Shown: positions 9,047 through 17,620 of the stretch, one piece after another
Position numbering within the stretch: the first letter of the stretch is position 1
Layout: each line of letters begins with the position of its first letter
Assembly: GCA_964545875.1 (NCBI GenBank)
Contig: CAZJHH010000001.1
Span: 62,001-126,000, forward strand
Origin: DAIPKP01 sp964545875
GTDB lineage: Bacteria; Synergistota; Synergistia; Synergistales; Aminiphilaceae
Direction of reading: 5' to 3'
Length of the DNA: 64,000 bases
The notes under the pieces: model-generated
Seen by the model: only the letters and a program-made list of their open reading frames with translations
Told to the model about the DNA's origin: nothing
The model's database searches: none
Made by a program: the position numbers and the translations under genes

Positions 9047-10018
9047 TTAATCCTCCAGAAGAACTCCTTTTACCCTTACGGAAATCCCGGGGATCTTGGA
9101 TTTGAAAATCCGAGCCTTTTCAGCAATCTCGGAAAAGCTTGGGCTTTTGATTTCTTTCAGGGGATATTCCCTGCCGAGATGGCGGTATGTATCTATTCCC
9201 AGCCTGTGATAGGGAAGAAATTCGTATTCCTTTATTTTGGGGAGATCCTTTACGAAGTCCGCCAATTGTGACAAGGTCTCCTCGGAATCGTTGATTCCGG
9301 GAATGAGAGGCGTTCGAAGCACCAGTTCGAAAGTATGAGAGGAGGCCGCCGCTTTTTTTATGTTTTCGAGGATGAGTTCGTTGGGTACTCCCGTGAGGCG
9401 GCGATGTTTCTCCGAATCGGGGTGCTTGAGATCTACGTAGAGGAGGTTTATCCAGGGAAGCAAAGACTCGATGATTTCCCAGACACCGAACAAACAGGTT
9501 TCCAGAGCTCGATGAATACCCCGGTTTGCGCATTCCCGAAGAATGGCTTTTGCGAATGCCGCCTGCTCCAAGGGCTCTCCTCCGCTCAACGTAACGCCTC
9601 CCCCGGAGTGGAAATAAAAAATTTCATCCTTTGAAATTTCCCGAAGAACCTCGGAGACCCTCATGGAAGAACCGTATTCTTTGATGGCTCCGGAGGGGCA
9701 GGCCCGAAGGCAGGCAAAACAGGCTTGGCATTTGCTTTTGTCCGTAACGATACGGGTTCGATCTTCGGAAAAGCTCAAAGCTCCCTCGGGGCAGACCTGC
9801 AGACAGGCCCCGCACCGGGGGCACTTCTCCCTTACGTATCCCCTTTCCGGTAAGGGGTGCTGGGATTCCGGAGTGGAGCACCATATGCAGCGAAGAGGGC
9901 AGCCCTTCAGAAAAACCACGGTCCGAAGGCCTTCCCCGTCGTGAATGGAAGTCCTTTCGATCCGCAGCACCATGCCGGATTGCTCCCGCTCGGAATGGTT
10001 CTTGGTATGGAGGTCCAT
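9047..10018 (-). CDS. glycyl-radical enzyme activase (radical SAM) 1
   Basis: A 323-residue activase starting at the ATG at 10018, with GAGGAAGG about 7 bases upstream. The radical-SAM cluster motif CPLRCIWC (CxxxCxxC) is near residue 40, after the GLRTVVFLKG stretch typical of activases. Two inserted 4Fe-4S ferredoxin motifs (CPRCGACLQVCP, CQACFACLRACP) follow, then the SAM-binding GGGVTLSGGEP. It cleaves S-adenosylmethionine to place a radical on the conserved glycine of a partner enzyme. It directly follows glycyl-radical enzyme 1, its probable partner, but a terminator-like hairpin lies in the 100-base gap, which may keep activase levels low. Confidence 0.92.
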   Translation of the reverse strand: MDLHTKNHSEREQSGMVLRIERTSIHDGEGLRTVVFLKGCPLRCIWCSTPESQHPLPERGYVREKCPRCGACLQVCPEGALSFSEDRTRIVTDKSKCQACFACLRACPSGAIKEYGSSMRVSEVLREISKDEIFYFHSGGGVTLSGGEPLEQAAFAKAILRECANRGIHRALETCLFGVWEIIESLLPWINLLYVDLKHPDSEKHRRLTGVPNELILENIKKAAASSHTFELVLRTPLIPGINDSEETLSQLADFVKDLPKIKEYEFLPYHRLGIDTYRHLGREYPLKEIKSPSFSEIAEKARIFKSKIPGISVRVKGVLLED

Positions 10019-10066
10019 CTTTATCCTTCCTCTCGAAACGATCCAAAAAGCCTGATTCTCGAAAAA

Positions 10067-10099
10067 CAAGGCCCTCGGAAGATTTGCGGGAGGGCCTTG
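10067..10099 (-). terminator. intrinsic terminator between GRE 1 and its activase
   Basis: On the minus strand the arms CAAGGCCCTC and GAGGGCCTTG form a GC-rich stem followed by TTTTT. It is 20 bases past the stop of the glycyl-radical enzyme gene and about 50 before the activase start. It looks like a partial terminator that lowers activase expression relative to the enzyme. Confidence 0.7.
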
Positions 10100-10118
10100 C
10101 GGGTCTGTCGCAACCGGT

Positions 10119-12521
10119 TCAGCAGGATATTTTCGAGGATGTGGCGGTTTGCACCGTTCGGGCTATGATTTCATCCTGTACATCCTTGCCCAGCTCTACG
10201 AAGAAGGCGGTATATCCCGCTACCCGTACCAGGAGCCCTTTGTAGTTTTCCGGATTTTTCTGGGCCTCCAGAAGTTTGGCCTGATCCACCACGTTGAACT
10301 GAACATGATAGACTCCCAGGCTGCAGAGGCTTTTCAGCAGCGCCATAAGCTGGGTAATGCCGTTTTCCGTCTCCAGCATCTCGGGATCAATCTTCATGTT
10401 GAGCAGCGTTCCCTGGACGAACCGGTCGTGAGGGATGTTCGCCACCGATTTCAGCACCGCGCTGGGGCCGTTGCAATCCGTTCCTCCGTTGGGGCTCACT
10501 CCATCCGCCAGGGGTTTCCAGGCCCGACGTCCCGAAGGCAGGGCTCCCACTTCGAGGCCGAAGGGAGTGTTTCCCGAAACGGGAAGAATTCCGGGGGTCA
10601 TCTTGCCGAACTTGCTGGAATAATTTTCGATCTCATCCGCTATGAAGGTGAAGAGGTCCGCCGCAAGATCGTCCGCTCGGGCATCGTCGTTGCCGTATTT
10701 CGGGGCCTCCGCACAAAGTTTCAGAACATCCTCGTGCCCTTCGAAATCCCGGTCCAGAGCCTGGAGCAGCCTTTCCATGGAAAGCTGTTTCGTCTCGTAT
10801 ACGAGGTGCCGCACCGCTGCGGCGCTGTTGATGAGATCCGCCACGCCGATGCAGATGATACCGTTCCCCGTGTTGTACTTGGCTCCTCCCCAGGCGTAAT
10901 CCTTGGCGTTCTCGATGCACTCCTCGAAACTCAGGGAGAGGGCGGGAACGGGACGATCGAGGCAGATGTCGTCGATGATATGGCTCGCCTTGACGGTGAC
11001 CTTGATAACATGGTGAAGCTGTTCCTTCAGGGCTTTTTCGAAATCCTCCCAGGATGCGAAGCTCCGGGGATCTCCCGTAGAGGCTCCCACCTGGCTGCCG
11101 CTTTTCCGGCATTTGCCGTCCAGGAAAACGTATTCCATCACGCTGCCGAGGTTGATATCCGCAAGGGCGGAATAGGCCCGTAGTTTTCCCGCGAGGTTGG
11201 TTTCCACGCAGCCCCCGGGATTCCAATCCAAAGCCTCCCGGAGAGGAATGCCCTTGTTCATGAGCATCCGGATGCCCACTTCGTCGTTATGGAAGGCGGG
11301 AAAGCCCGTGCCGAGCTTGATGAGTTCCACGATCTTCCGGAGAAAGGCATTGGGGTTCTTGGCCATGTTGTAACGCACCGAAAGAGACGGCTGGTAGAGC
11401 TGGGTGTTCATGGTGGCTTGAAGAATCATGTACGAGAGATCATTCACCGCATCCACTCCCCGGGCATCCACGCCTCCCGCGCAGAGGTTCTGGAACATGG
11501 GATATCCCGAGGCGTATTCCGCGGATTTCGCATCCTGAAAAAGGCACTGTTCGGAGAATTTTATCCAAAGGCAGTCCAGAAGCTCCTGGGCTTTGTCCGG
11601 GGTAATGCGTCCCTCTTCCAAATCCTTTTTGTAGAATGGATAGAGATACTGGTCGAAACGCCCCGGATTGTAGGCCGCCGCATTCTGCTCCATGAAAATG
11701 GCGATTTGGTAGAAGTAGAAGGATTGCAAAGCTTCCTGAAAGGTTCGGGCGGGTTTTGCCGGAACTCTCTGGCAAATCTCGGCGATTTGCAGGAGCTCCT
11801 CTTTCCGCTGGGAATCCTCTTCTTCCGATGCCAGGCGCCGGGCTTCCCGGGCGTAGCGCTCTCCGAGTATTTTCAGCCCTTCCGCCACAATAAGCAGGGA
11901 GTCGAGATAGGTTCCCTTGGCATACTCTCCGGGCCTGCTGCCATCCAAGGCATTCTTCCGGGCCTGTATTTTTTCGATCAAGCCTTCCGCACCGTGGTGA
12001 ATAAACCACTCGTATCCCGCGGTAACCTCGCCCCAGCCTCGAACGGCTTTCTTGTCGATGTAAAGCGCTCCGTTATCGCGAAGAGCCGCCACATCCTCGG
12101 GAATCTGGGCAAGCCAGGCTTCGTAACTGGAGCGGCCTTTCCAGTAGGGGCGGATAACCTCTTCGAAAATGCGGCGATCCTCTGGAAGAAGGTGAAATTT
12201 ATCGTAGGCCCGGGTGTTGATGGTATCCAGCTCTTTGTTCAGCACGGACCAGCAGGTCTCTGGAGAAAGAATGCCTCCTCGGATTTTGCTTCCCGCATTT
12301 CCCACGATAAGCTCGCTTTCCCAGATGGTGACGGTTTTTTCTTCGCATTGTCTCCGAAAGGCCTTGGCCTTTCGTAAAACCAAGGGCTCCCCCTCGGTTT
12401 CGCGAAAACTCTCCGTAAGAATGCGGGCGTTTTCAAGGTCGATCTCGGGGTAGGTGTGGAGCACCTTGGATTTCAGTTTTTCCACGCGATCCTTGTGTTC
12501 AAAATGTGTAGTCTGTTGCAT
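10119..12521 (-). CDS. glycyl-radical enzyme 1 (dehydratase/lyase class)
   Basis: An 800-residue member of the pyruvate-formate-lyase-like superfamily. The catalytic cysteine is ~C438 with a general-base glutamate two residues on (GGCVETN). The radical glycine is ~G769 in RVAGYTAFF. The Cys-Val-Glu pattern marks the dehydratase/C-N or C-S lyase branch (glycerol or hydroxyproline dehydratase, choline or isethionate lyase) rather than formate lyase. CVET, not CVEP, recalls hydroxyproline dehydratase, but I do not assign a substrate. AAGGAGGG precedes the ATG. It lies 28 bases after glycyl-radical enzyme 2, so both are probably one transcript. Confidence 0.9.
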   Translation of the reverse strand: MQQTTHFEHKDRVEKLKSKVLHTYPEIDLENARILTESFRETEGEPLVLRKAKAFRRQCEEKTVTIWESELIVGNAGSKIRGGILSPETCWSVLNKELDTINTRAYDKFHLLPEDRRIFEEVIRPYWKGRSSYEAWLAQIPEDVAALRDNGALYIDKKAVRGWGEVTAGYEWFIHHGAEGLIEKIQARKNALDGSRPGEYAKGTYLDSLLIVAEGLKILGERYAREARRLASEEEDSQRKEELLQIAEICQRVPAKPARTFQEALQSFYFYQIAIFMEQNAAAYNPGRFDQYLYPFYKKDLEEGRITPDKAQELLDCLWIKFSEQCLFQDAKSAEYASGYPMFQNLCAGGVDARGVDAVNDLSYMILQATMNTQLYQPSLSVRYNMAKNPNAFLRKIVELIKLGTGFPAFHNDEVGIRMLMNKGIPLREALDWNPGGCVETNLAGKLRAYSALADINLGSVMEYVFLDGKCRKSGSQVGASTGDPRSFASWEDFEKALKEQLHHVIKVTVKASHIIDDICLDRPVPALSLSFEECIENAKDYAWGGAKYNTGNGIICIGVADLINSAAAVRHLVYETKQLSMERLLQALDRDFEGHEDVLKLCAEAPKYGNDDARADDLAADLFTFIADEIENYSSKFGKMTPGILPVSGNTPFGLEVGALPSGRRAWKPLADGVSPNGGTDCNGPSAVLKSVANIPHDRFVQGTLLNMKIDPEMLETENGITQLMALLKSLCSLGVYHVQFNVVDQAKLLEAQKNPENYKGLLVRVAGYTAFFVELGKDVQDEIIARTVQTATSSKISC

Positions 12522-12549
12522 AATGTTCCCTCCTTCCGGCTGGGTGCTC

Positions 12550-14904
12550 TTATATCATTTCCTGATATTCCGTTCGAGAGATGATCTCGTTCTGGGTACG
12601 TTCATTGAGCTCCGTAAAATAGGCACTGTATCCCGCCACGCGAACCACGAGATCCCGGAACTCCGCGGGGTTTTTCTGGGCCTCCAGCAGAACCTCCCTG
12701 GAGACTATGTTGAACTGCACGTGGTGCCCCCCGAGAAGGCAATAGGTTTCCATGTAGTCCGCGAACTTCCGGAGAGCTTCGGGAGAGTCCAGGGCGGAGG
12801 GGTGAAATTTCTGGTTATAGAGCAGTCCTTGAAGTACCTCCACGTGGTCGATCTTGGTAATGGATTGTATGGCTTCGGTGGGGCCCTTTCGCTCCCGGCC
12901 TCCCATGGGGGAGATGCCATCCGCGAAGGTCTCTCCCGCTTTCCTGCCGTCCGGGGTGGCGCCGGTCATCTCGCCGAAAAGAACGTGGGTGGCCACGGAG
13001 TGCATTTCGGGAATATACTTGCCTCCCCGAATGCAGGGATGGCTTATCACCGCCTTGACATACACATCCGCACACTCCCGGGCCAACTCGTCCACATAAT
13101 CATCGTTGTTGCCGTATTTGGGAGCTTTTTTCAGCAGAGTAACGCGCAAATCGTCCCGTCCTTCGAAGTCCTTGGCCAGATTGTCGAGCAATTCCCGGGC
13201 GGTGACGCTGCGTTCCTCGAAGACGAAGTTCTTCACCGCCGCGAGAGAATCTGCCGCCACCGAAAGCCCCACTCCGAAAATGCCCGAGAAGTTGTAGCGG
13301 GTGCCTCCCTCCTGACGGGTTTTTCCCGTGGCGATGCAGTCGTCCAGCAGGGCGGACATGAAGGGTTCCGGGACGATGGCGGCGTGGACCGCATCCACCA
13401 TATCGTAGGCTTTCACGATGGTTTCGATGAAAAACGTCACCTGGGCCTTGTAGGCATGGAACAGCTCCTCGAAGCGGGTAAAGCTTTCCAGAGATCCCGT
13501 CTGAGGGCCGATCTGGATGCCCGATGCGGGATCCTTTCCGTCGTTCATGGCGAGAAGAAGGCATTTGGGGAAGTTGACGTATCCCGAATGGGCCCGGGAA
13601 TCCGTCATTCCCGGAACGTCCGTTTCCACACAGTTGGTACAGTAGTCCCGAGCCTCCTCCAGGGTGGCGCCGCGAATGAGATGTTTGGGTACGATAACGT
13701 TGTCGTTCATGATGGCGGGATAGCCCAGGCCGAGCCGGATTACCTCGGCGGCCTTTACCATGATCTCCTTGTCGATGCGGTTGTGGTAGCGTAACCCCAC
13801 CGAGGGCTGGGAGGTTTTCGCCGCCGCCACCGCATCCAGCATGAGAAAGGAAAGTTCGTTCGTGGCGTCGTCTCCCCGGGGGGTCTGGCCTCCGGCGGTG
13901 ATGTTCTGGAAGAGGGGAAATCCCGCAAAGGCCTTGCTGGAGGCCTCGTCCCGAAGCTTGATCATGCTGGTGCACTTGATCCAGAGGCAGGCCATGAGGT
14001 CCACCACTTCCGCATCGGAGATCCGGCCCTCCTGGATGTCTTTTTTGTAATAGGGATACATATATTGATCGAAGCGTCCCAGTAGAATGGCGTGAGGATC
14101 CGACTCGATATGAAGCACCACGTAGACGAGCCAGAGGGATTGAAGGGCCTCCCGGAAGGTTTGGGCAGGATTGGCGGGAACCCGATCCAAAATGTCCGCC
14201 ATGATTTCCAGCTCTCGCTTCCATGCGGGGTCCGCTTCTTCCTTTGCCAGACGGCGGGCCTCCGCAGCGTAGCGGGCGGCAAACCCCACAACTGCCTCGC
14301 AGGCGATGCGGGCGGCTTTCCAGAAATGGAGCTTGCTCATGTCGTGGATATCGGTAACGGAAAAGCTTGCAATCTGAGTGTCGATTTCGGCGATAATGCC
14401 CTTAAGACCTTTTTGGAGGAGTTTGGCGTTGTTGATGGAGATGTTCCCCAGAGCGGTACCGGAGCCTCCCACGGTAATCATGCCGTGGGCGATGGCCCTT
14501 TTGGCCTCCTCCGGCATAAGTTCACCCATCACGCCGTCCACGGATTTGTCTTTCCAGAAATCCAGGCATTCCCGGAGAGCCTTCTTGTTTTCCTCGGTTA
14601 CCGCAATGGAATCCGCCTGACGGTGGGGAAATACGTCCAGTTCCCGTTCGATCCAGTTGGCTCCGAATTCGGGACACACCACGGGGCACCGATTCCGGGG
14701 GGAAGGAATTCCCAGAAAGTATTCTCCCTTCTGAATGAACAGAGTCATGTTCTCGAGGATTTTTTTGAGAGAAAGAGCCCTTTGCATAACCACGGGCTGC
14801 CCCGCGGTTTCCTTGTAGGACTCCGTCACGAGCTGGGCTCTTTCGGGGAAAAGCTCGGGTTGCCCGGAAAGATAGTGTCGTTTCAGTTCCTCAATTCTCG
14901 TCAT
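12550..14904 (-). CDS. glycyl-radical enzyme 2 (dehydratase/lyase class)
   Basis: About 784 residues from the ATG at 14904, which has AAAGGAG upstream; the open frame runs to 15084 without a better site. The catalytic cysteine is ~C425 with glutamate ~E427 (TNCVETD) and the radical glycine ~G758 in RVAGYSAYF. It is clearly diverged from enzyme 1, so the two are paralogues with different substrates rather than a recent duplication. A stretch after the active site (SGYVNFPKCLL) recalls hydroxyproline-dehydratase-like proteins (from memory, weak). Its probable activase lies just upstream. Oxygen-sensitive radical chemistry implies an anaerobe. Confidence 0.9.
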   Translation of the reverse strand: MTRIEELKRHYLSGQPELFPERAQLVTESYKETAGQPVVMQRALSLKKILENMTLFIQKGEYFLGIPSPRNRCPVVCPEFGANWIERELDVFPHRQADSIAVTEENKKALRECLDFWKDKSVDGVMGELMPEEAKRAIAHGMITVGGSGTALGNISINNAKLLQKGLKGIIAEIDTQIASFSVTDIHDMSKLHFWKAARIACEAVVGFAARYAAEARRLAKEEADPAWKRELEIMADILDRVPANPAQTFREALQSLWLVYVVLHIESDPHAILLGRFDQYMYPYYKKDIQEGRISDAEVVDLMACLWIKCTSMIKLRDEASSKAFAGFPLFQNITAGGQTPRGDDATNELSFLMLDAVAAAKTSQPSVGLRYHNRIDKEIMVKAAEVIRLGLGYPAIMNDNVIVPKHLIRGATLEEARDYCTNCVETDVPGMTDSRAHSGYVNFPKCLLLAMNDGKDPASGIQIGPQTGSLESFTRFEELFHAYKAQVTFFIETIVKAYDMVDAVHAAIVPEPFMSALLDDCIATGKTRQEGGTRYNFSGIFGVGLSVAADSLAAVKNFVFEERSVTARELLDNLAKDFEGRDDLRVTLLKKAPKYGNNDDYVDELARECADVYVKAVISHPCIRGGKYIPEMHSVATHVLFGEMTGATPDGRKAGETFADGISPMGGRERKGPTEAIQSITKIDHVEVLQGLLYNQKFHPSALDSPEALRKFADYMETYCLLGGHHVQFNIVSREVLLEAQKNPAEFRDLVVRVAGYSAYFTELNERTQNEIISRTEYQEMI

Positions 14905-15088
14905 GGAAAACACTCCTTTCGAATGGAAGAGCCTAAGAGAAAATTTTCTCGGGAGGGATCTTCCGCGCATGAGACAGCATGATGGCAAATTTTTAAAGCC
15001 CCTATTTTCGAGTATGGGTTTATTGTTTTTTCTATCCCAAATCGGAGTTCCCCCCTTGCCTTCTCTTGGATGAAAACCGTACATTGAG

Positions 15089-15130
15089 GAGGCTTTTTAC
15101 TCGTTTTCGTCCCTTGTTGCAAAAGCCTCC
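15089..15130 (-). terminator. hairpin between activase 2 and GRE 2
   Basis: GGAGGCTTTT and AAAAGCCTCC pair across a ~22-base loop, 14 bases after the activase 2 stop. It could attenuate transcription into glycyl-radical enzyme 2 or protect the message. The loop is large, so the call is tentative. Confidence 0.4.
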
Positions 15131-15143
15131 TTCCTGAAATTCT

Positions 15144-16055
15144 TCAGGATTCCGTCATTTCCAATCCCAGGTTGCTCAAAAGCCGTACAGCTTTCTCCAA
15201 GGCCTCCTTTGTGGGAGGAGAAATCTCGGACATCGCATACATTCTGCCCAATTGGGCATATTTATTTTCTCCGAAAGAGTGATAGGGCAAAAGTTCAAGC
15301 CTTGTTCCAGGGCGGTATCTGTTTAAAAAACGAGCCAGTTCCATCAGATTTTTCTCGTCATCGTTTATGTCGGGAATGAAAGGCATGCGTACAAGCACAT
15401 CCCGGGAGGATTCGAGCAAATATTGCAGGTTAATTTTGATCAATTCGCTAGAAACTCCCGTGTAATACTCATGTTTCTCCTTTTCCATTATCTTCATGTC
15501 ACAGATAAAGAGATCTGCGAAAGGCATTGTGGATTGCAGAACTTCCCTCGGAGCATAGAGGCACGTCTCGATGGCCGTGTGCATATGATGAGCCTTGCAT
15601 TTCTCCAGAAAATCCCGGGTAAAGTACGCCTGAGCGAGGGGCTCTCCACCGGAGAGAGTCACGCCGCCCCGGGAACGTTCCCAAAAAACCCGATCCGATG
15701 CAATTTCCGCGTAAAGGCTTTCCACCGTCACTTTCCGTCCTATCATTTTCAGGGCTTCGGAGGGGCAAACTGCCGTACATTTTTCACAGCCGTCACAGGC
15801 GTTGCGCTGGATAGTCCGGTGTCCCCCAAGCACGGAAAGGGCTCCGTGGGGGCAAATTTGAATACATTTTCCGCAATCGATACATTCGGATTCCTGAAAA
15901 ATCAGTTCGGGCACAAAACTTTGAGATTCGGGATTCGCGCACCATAAGCAGCGGGCGGGGCACCCTTTCAGAAAAACGGTGGTTCGTATTCCCGGACCAT
16001 CGTGTATGGCATAACGTTTTATGTCGAAAACAAGTCCCGTCGTCTCTTTTTTCAT
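15144..16055 (-). CDS. glycyl-radical enzyme activase (radical SAM) 2
   Basis: A 303-residue activase with the radical-SAM motif CPARCLWC near residue 32, two ferredoxin-like motifs (CIDCGKCIQICP and CDGCEKCTAVCP), and GGVTLSGGEP. It has the same layout as activase 1 but is clearly diverged, matching the divergence of the two radical enzymes. It is the first gene of the minus-strand series activase 2 - GRE 2 - GRE 1 - activase 1. Upstream sits a pair of sites resembling the TGGTCTTACCA operator, so it is probably controlled by the divergent FadR-type regulator. AAAAGG precedes the ATG. Confidence 0.92.
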   Translation of the reverse strand: MKKETTGLVFDIKRYAIHDGPGIRTTVFLKGCPARCLWCANPESQSFVPELIFQESECIDCGKCIQICPHGALSVLGGHRTIQRNACDGCEKCTAVCPSEALKMIGRKVTVESLYAEIASDRVFWERSRGGVTLSGGEPLAQAYFTRDFLEKCKAHHMHTAIETCLYAPREVLQSTMPFADLFICDMKIMEKEKHEYYTGVSSELIKINLQYLLESSRDVLVRMPFIPDINDDEKNLMELARFLNRYRPGTRLELLPYHSFGENKYAQLGRMYAMSEISPPTKEALEKAVRLLSNLGLEMTES

Positions 16056-16088
16056 GAAGCAACACCTTTTCTCGCCTGAGATTTTTTA

Positions 16089-16110
16089 TGGTCTTTCCAT
16101 GGACTGACCA
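16089..16110. promoter_or_regulatory. candidate FadR/GntR operator pair before activase 2
   Basis: TGGTCTTTCCA (16089-16099) and TGGACTGACCA (16100-16110) lie end to end. Each differs by one to three bases from the perfect site TGGTCTTACCA. On the minus strand they fall just after TATATT (16116-16121), a plausible -10, so binding would block the activase/GRE operon. Confidence 0.5.
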
Positions 16111-16145
16111 GAGGGAATATAAAAACTCCTCCCCCCCGGAAGAAA

Positions 16146-16174
16146 TTGCTTATGCACGGTATATAAGCTATAAC
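16146..16174 (+). promoter_or_regulatory. probable promoter of FadR-type regulator
   Basis: TTGCTT, 17 bases, TATAAC: a good match to a housekeeping promoter, reading toward the regulator gene. The perfect operator at 16220 lies about 40 bases downstream of the likely start point, which suits autorepression. Confidence 0.55.
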
Positions 16175-16219
16175 CATAGACAAAGGGGGGAACATCCGTT
16201 ATAGTGTAATGGCAACTAC

Positions 16220-16230
16220 TGGTCTTACCA
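16220..16230. promoter_or_regulatory. FadR/GntR-type operator TGGTCTTACCA
   Basis: Perfect TGGT-N3-ACCA palindrome, the classical form for FadR-subfamily GntR regulators, in the leader of the regulator gene itself. A further half-site (TTACCA) follows at 16236-16241. Identical copies lie at 17352 and 17554. Confidence 0.65.
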
Positions 16231-16315
16231 TAAACTTACCAATGTTTTTCTGCTTCCTATAGTAGCACAATTTCAAATTGAATCAATACTTTTTTTGCAA
16301 GAGGGGTGTTTATTT

Positions 16316-17062
16316 TTGAACAAGCGAGAAACGGTCATCAGGGAAATTCTGGCACGAATTCAAAACGATCAGCTTTTGGAAGGCAATAAACTGCCTTCCG
16401 AGAGAGATCTTGCGGAAAGTCTCGGAGTAAGCCGTGTTCTTCTTCGAGAAGCCATAGTCTCTTTGGAGACTCTCGGAATTCTGGAGGTAAAAAAACGTTT
16501 CGGAATCTTTGTCCGAAAGCCGGATTTTTCGGGAGTAACGGAAAATCTTAAAATGATGTCCTTCTGGTCGGAAAATTTCATTCCTCAACTCATGGAAATG
16601 CGGCTGATTATCGATGTTCATGCCTCCGAATTTGCTGCCCTTCGCAGAACCGAGGAAGAACTTGCGAAGCTCGAAGAGTGTTTTGCCAATCTTGAAAAAA
16701 TGCCCCCTTCTTCTCCTCGAGGTGTTCGGCTTCATGCCCATTACGAATTTCTTTTTCATTCTCTTATCGTCGAAGCTGCTCATAATGCCGTTTTGGCAAG
16801 AGTTTACGAAGGATTGATGTCTCTTATGGAAAAGAACAATGAAGTCCTTCATATGAATCTTGCCCAAGACATGGATTGGGTCTTCCAGGTAATCAGTCAT
16901 CATGAAAAAACGTTGCAAGCAATTAGAGAAAAGGATTCTTTGAGCGCTGCCCAAAGCATGAGGCTCCACCTTCTGGAATCGGTTCGAAGGTATCAGGGAA
17001 TGCAAAATAATGGCCTTTTTTCTCTTTCCATTGAGACTGATGACCCTGGAAAAGATGCGTAA
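16316..17062 (+). CDS. FadR-subfamily GntR transcriptional regulator
   Basis: About 248 residues, starting at a TTG at 16316 (MNKRETVIREIL) because GAGGGG lies 9 bases upstream; a TTG 21 bases earlier has no such site. The N-terminal winged helix (KLPSERDLAESLGVSRVLLREAI, about residues 25-47) is the GntR DNA-binding motif. The all-helical FCD effector domain follows, with metal-ligand-type histidines (HAHYEFLFHSLI, SHHEKTLQAI). FCD regulators bind carboxylic acids or sugar acids. It stands between the glycyl-radical operon (minus) and the SDR-TRAP operon (plus), and its likely operator occurs before all of them. Confidence 0.88.
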   Translation: MNKRETVIREILARIQNDQLLEGNKLPSERDLAESLGVSRVLLREAIVSLETLGILEVKKRFGIFVRKPDFSGVTENLKMMSFWSENFIPQLMEMRLIIDVHASEFAALRRTEEELAKLEECFANLEKMPPSSPRGVRLHAHYEFLFHSLIVEAAHNAVLARVYEGLMSLMEKNNEVLHMNLAQDMDWVFQVISHHEKTLQAIREKDSLSAAQSMRLHLLESVRRYQGMQNNGLFSLSIETDDPGKDA

Positions 17063-17296
17063 GAAGGCGCGTAAACAGTGCCTGTACATGGCAGAATGGT
17101 ATCTATGCGGGAATTGCCGTGAAAAAGTTTTCAGCTCGGATAGCGCTTCCCGGGAGGGTTTTGCAGATCGAAAATCCTGATACGGCGCAGTATTTTCCAA
17201 ACGAGAAATTCCGGGTGAAGCGCTTTGAACGTAGTTACGAAGTATTTTTTCGGATAACCTGGTCTTTGCAGTGTGAAGATTGATCCGCAATTCCCC

Positions 17297-17324
17297 TTGC
17301 ACATTTTTGAATTTATGCTATCTT
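17297..17324 (+). promoter_or_regulatory. probable promoter of SDR-TRAP operon
   Basis: TTGCAC, 16 bases, TATCTT, with an exact TGGTCTTACCA site 28 bases downstream. The gap 17063-17620 holds no gene; this promoter and two operator copies are what I can see in it. Confidence 0.4.
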
Positions 17325-17351
17325 ATACAAAACGGGTTTTTGGTGTGCCAC

Positions 17352-17362
17352 TGGTCTTACCA
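17352..17362. promoter_or_regulatory. TGGTCTTACCA operator copy 2
   Basis: Exact copy of the palindrome at 16220, placed just downstream of the likely SDR-TRAP promoter where a bound repressor would block transcription. Confidence 0.6.
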
Positions 17363-17553
17363 GAAAATAGTGTCCCTTCTGTGAAAGTAAGTGCAACAGG
17401 GTTTTTGGAATGGCGATGAGCTCAGAGCCGGATTGGTCTGCATGTTTTTTGATGACAGTCTGATGCAAAGATTGTTTTTGTTCGAGTGAGGGGATTGAGA
17501 GAGAACTTTTTAGTGTGGCTAGGGGAGACCCTGGCGAATTTTTTTACCAATAA

Positions 17554-17564
17554 TGGTCTTACCA
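17554..17564. promoter_or_regulatory. TGGTCTTACCA operator copy 3
   Basis: Third exact copy, 57 bases before the SDR start codon, flanked by extra half-sites (TTACCA at 17544, GGTAAG after it). Repeated spacing over about 200 bases would allow cooperative or looping repression. Confidence 0.6.
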
Positions 17565-17620
17565 AGGTAAGTCCTGAGATGGAGAAGTTTTTCTTTTCCT
17601 TTCAAGAGGAGGCAGAGGAG

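Noticed and set aside
10119..14904. Naming the radical enzymes isethionate lyase, choline lyase or hydroxyproline dehydratase
   Set aside because: Only Cys-x-Glu and the glycine loop are visible; substrate-pocket residues cannot be compared reliably by eye.
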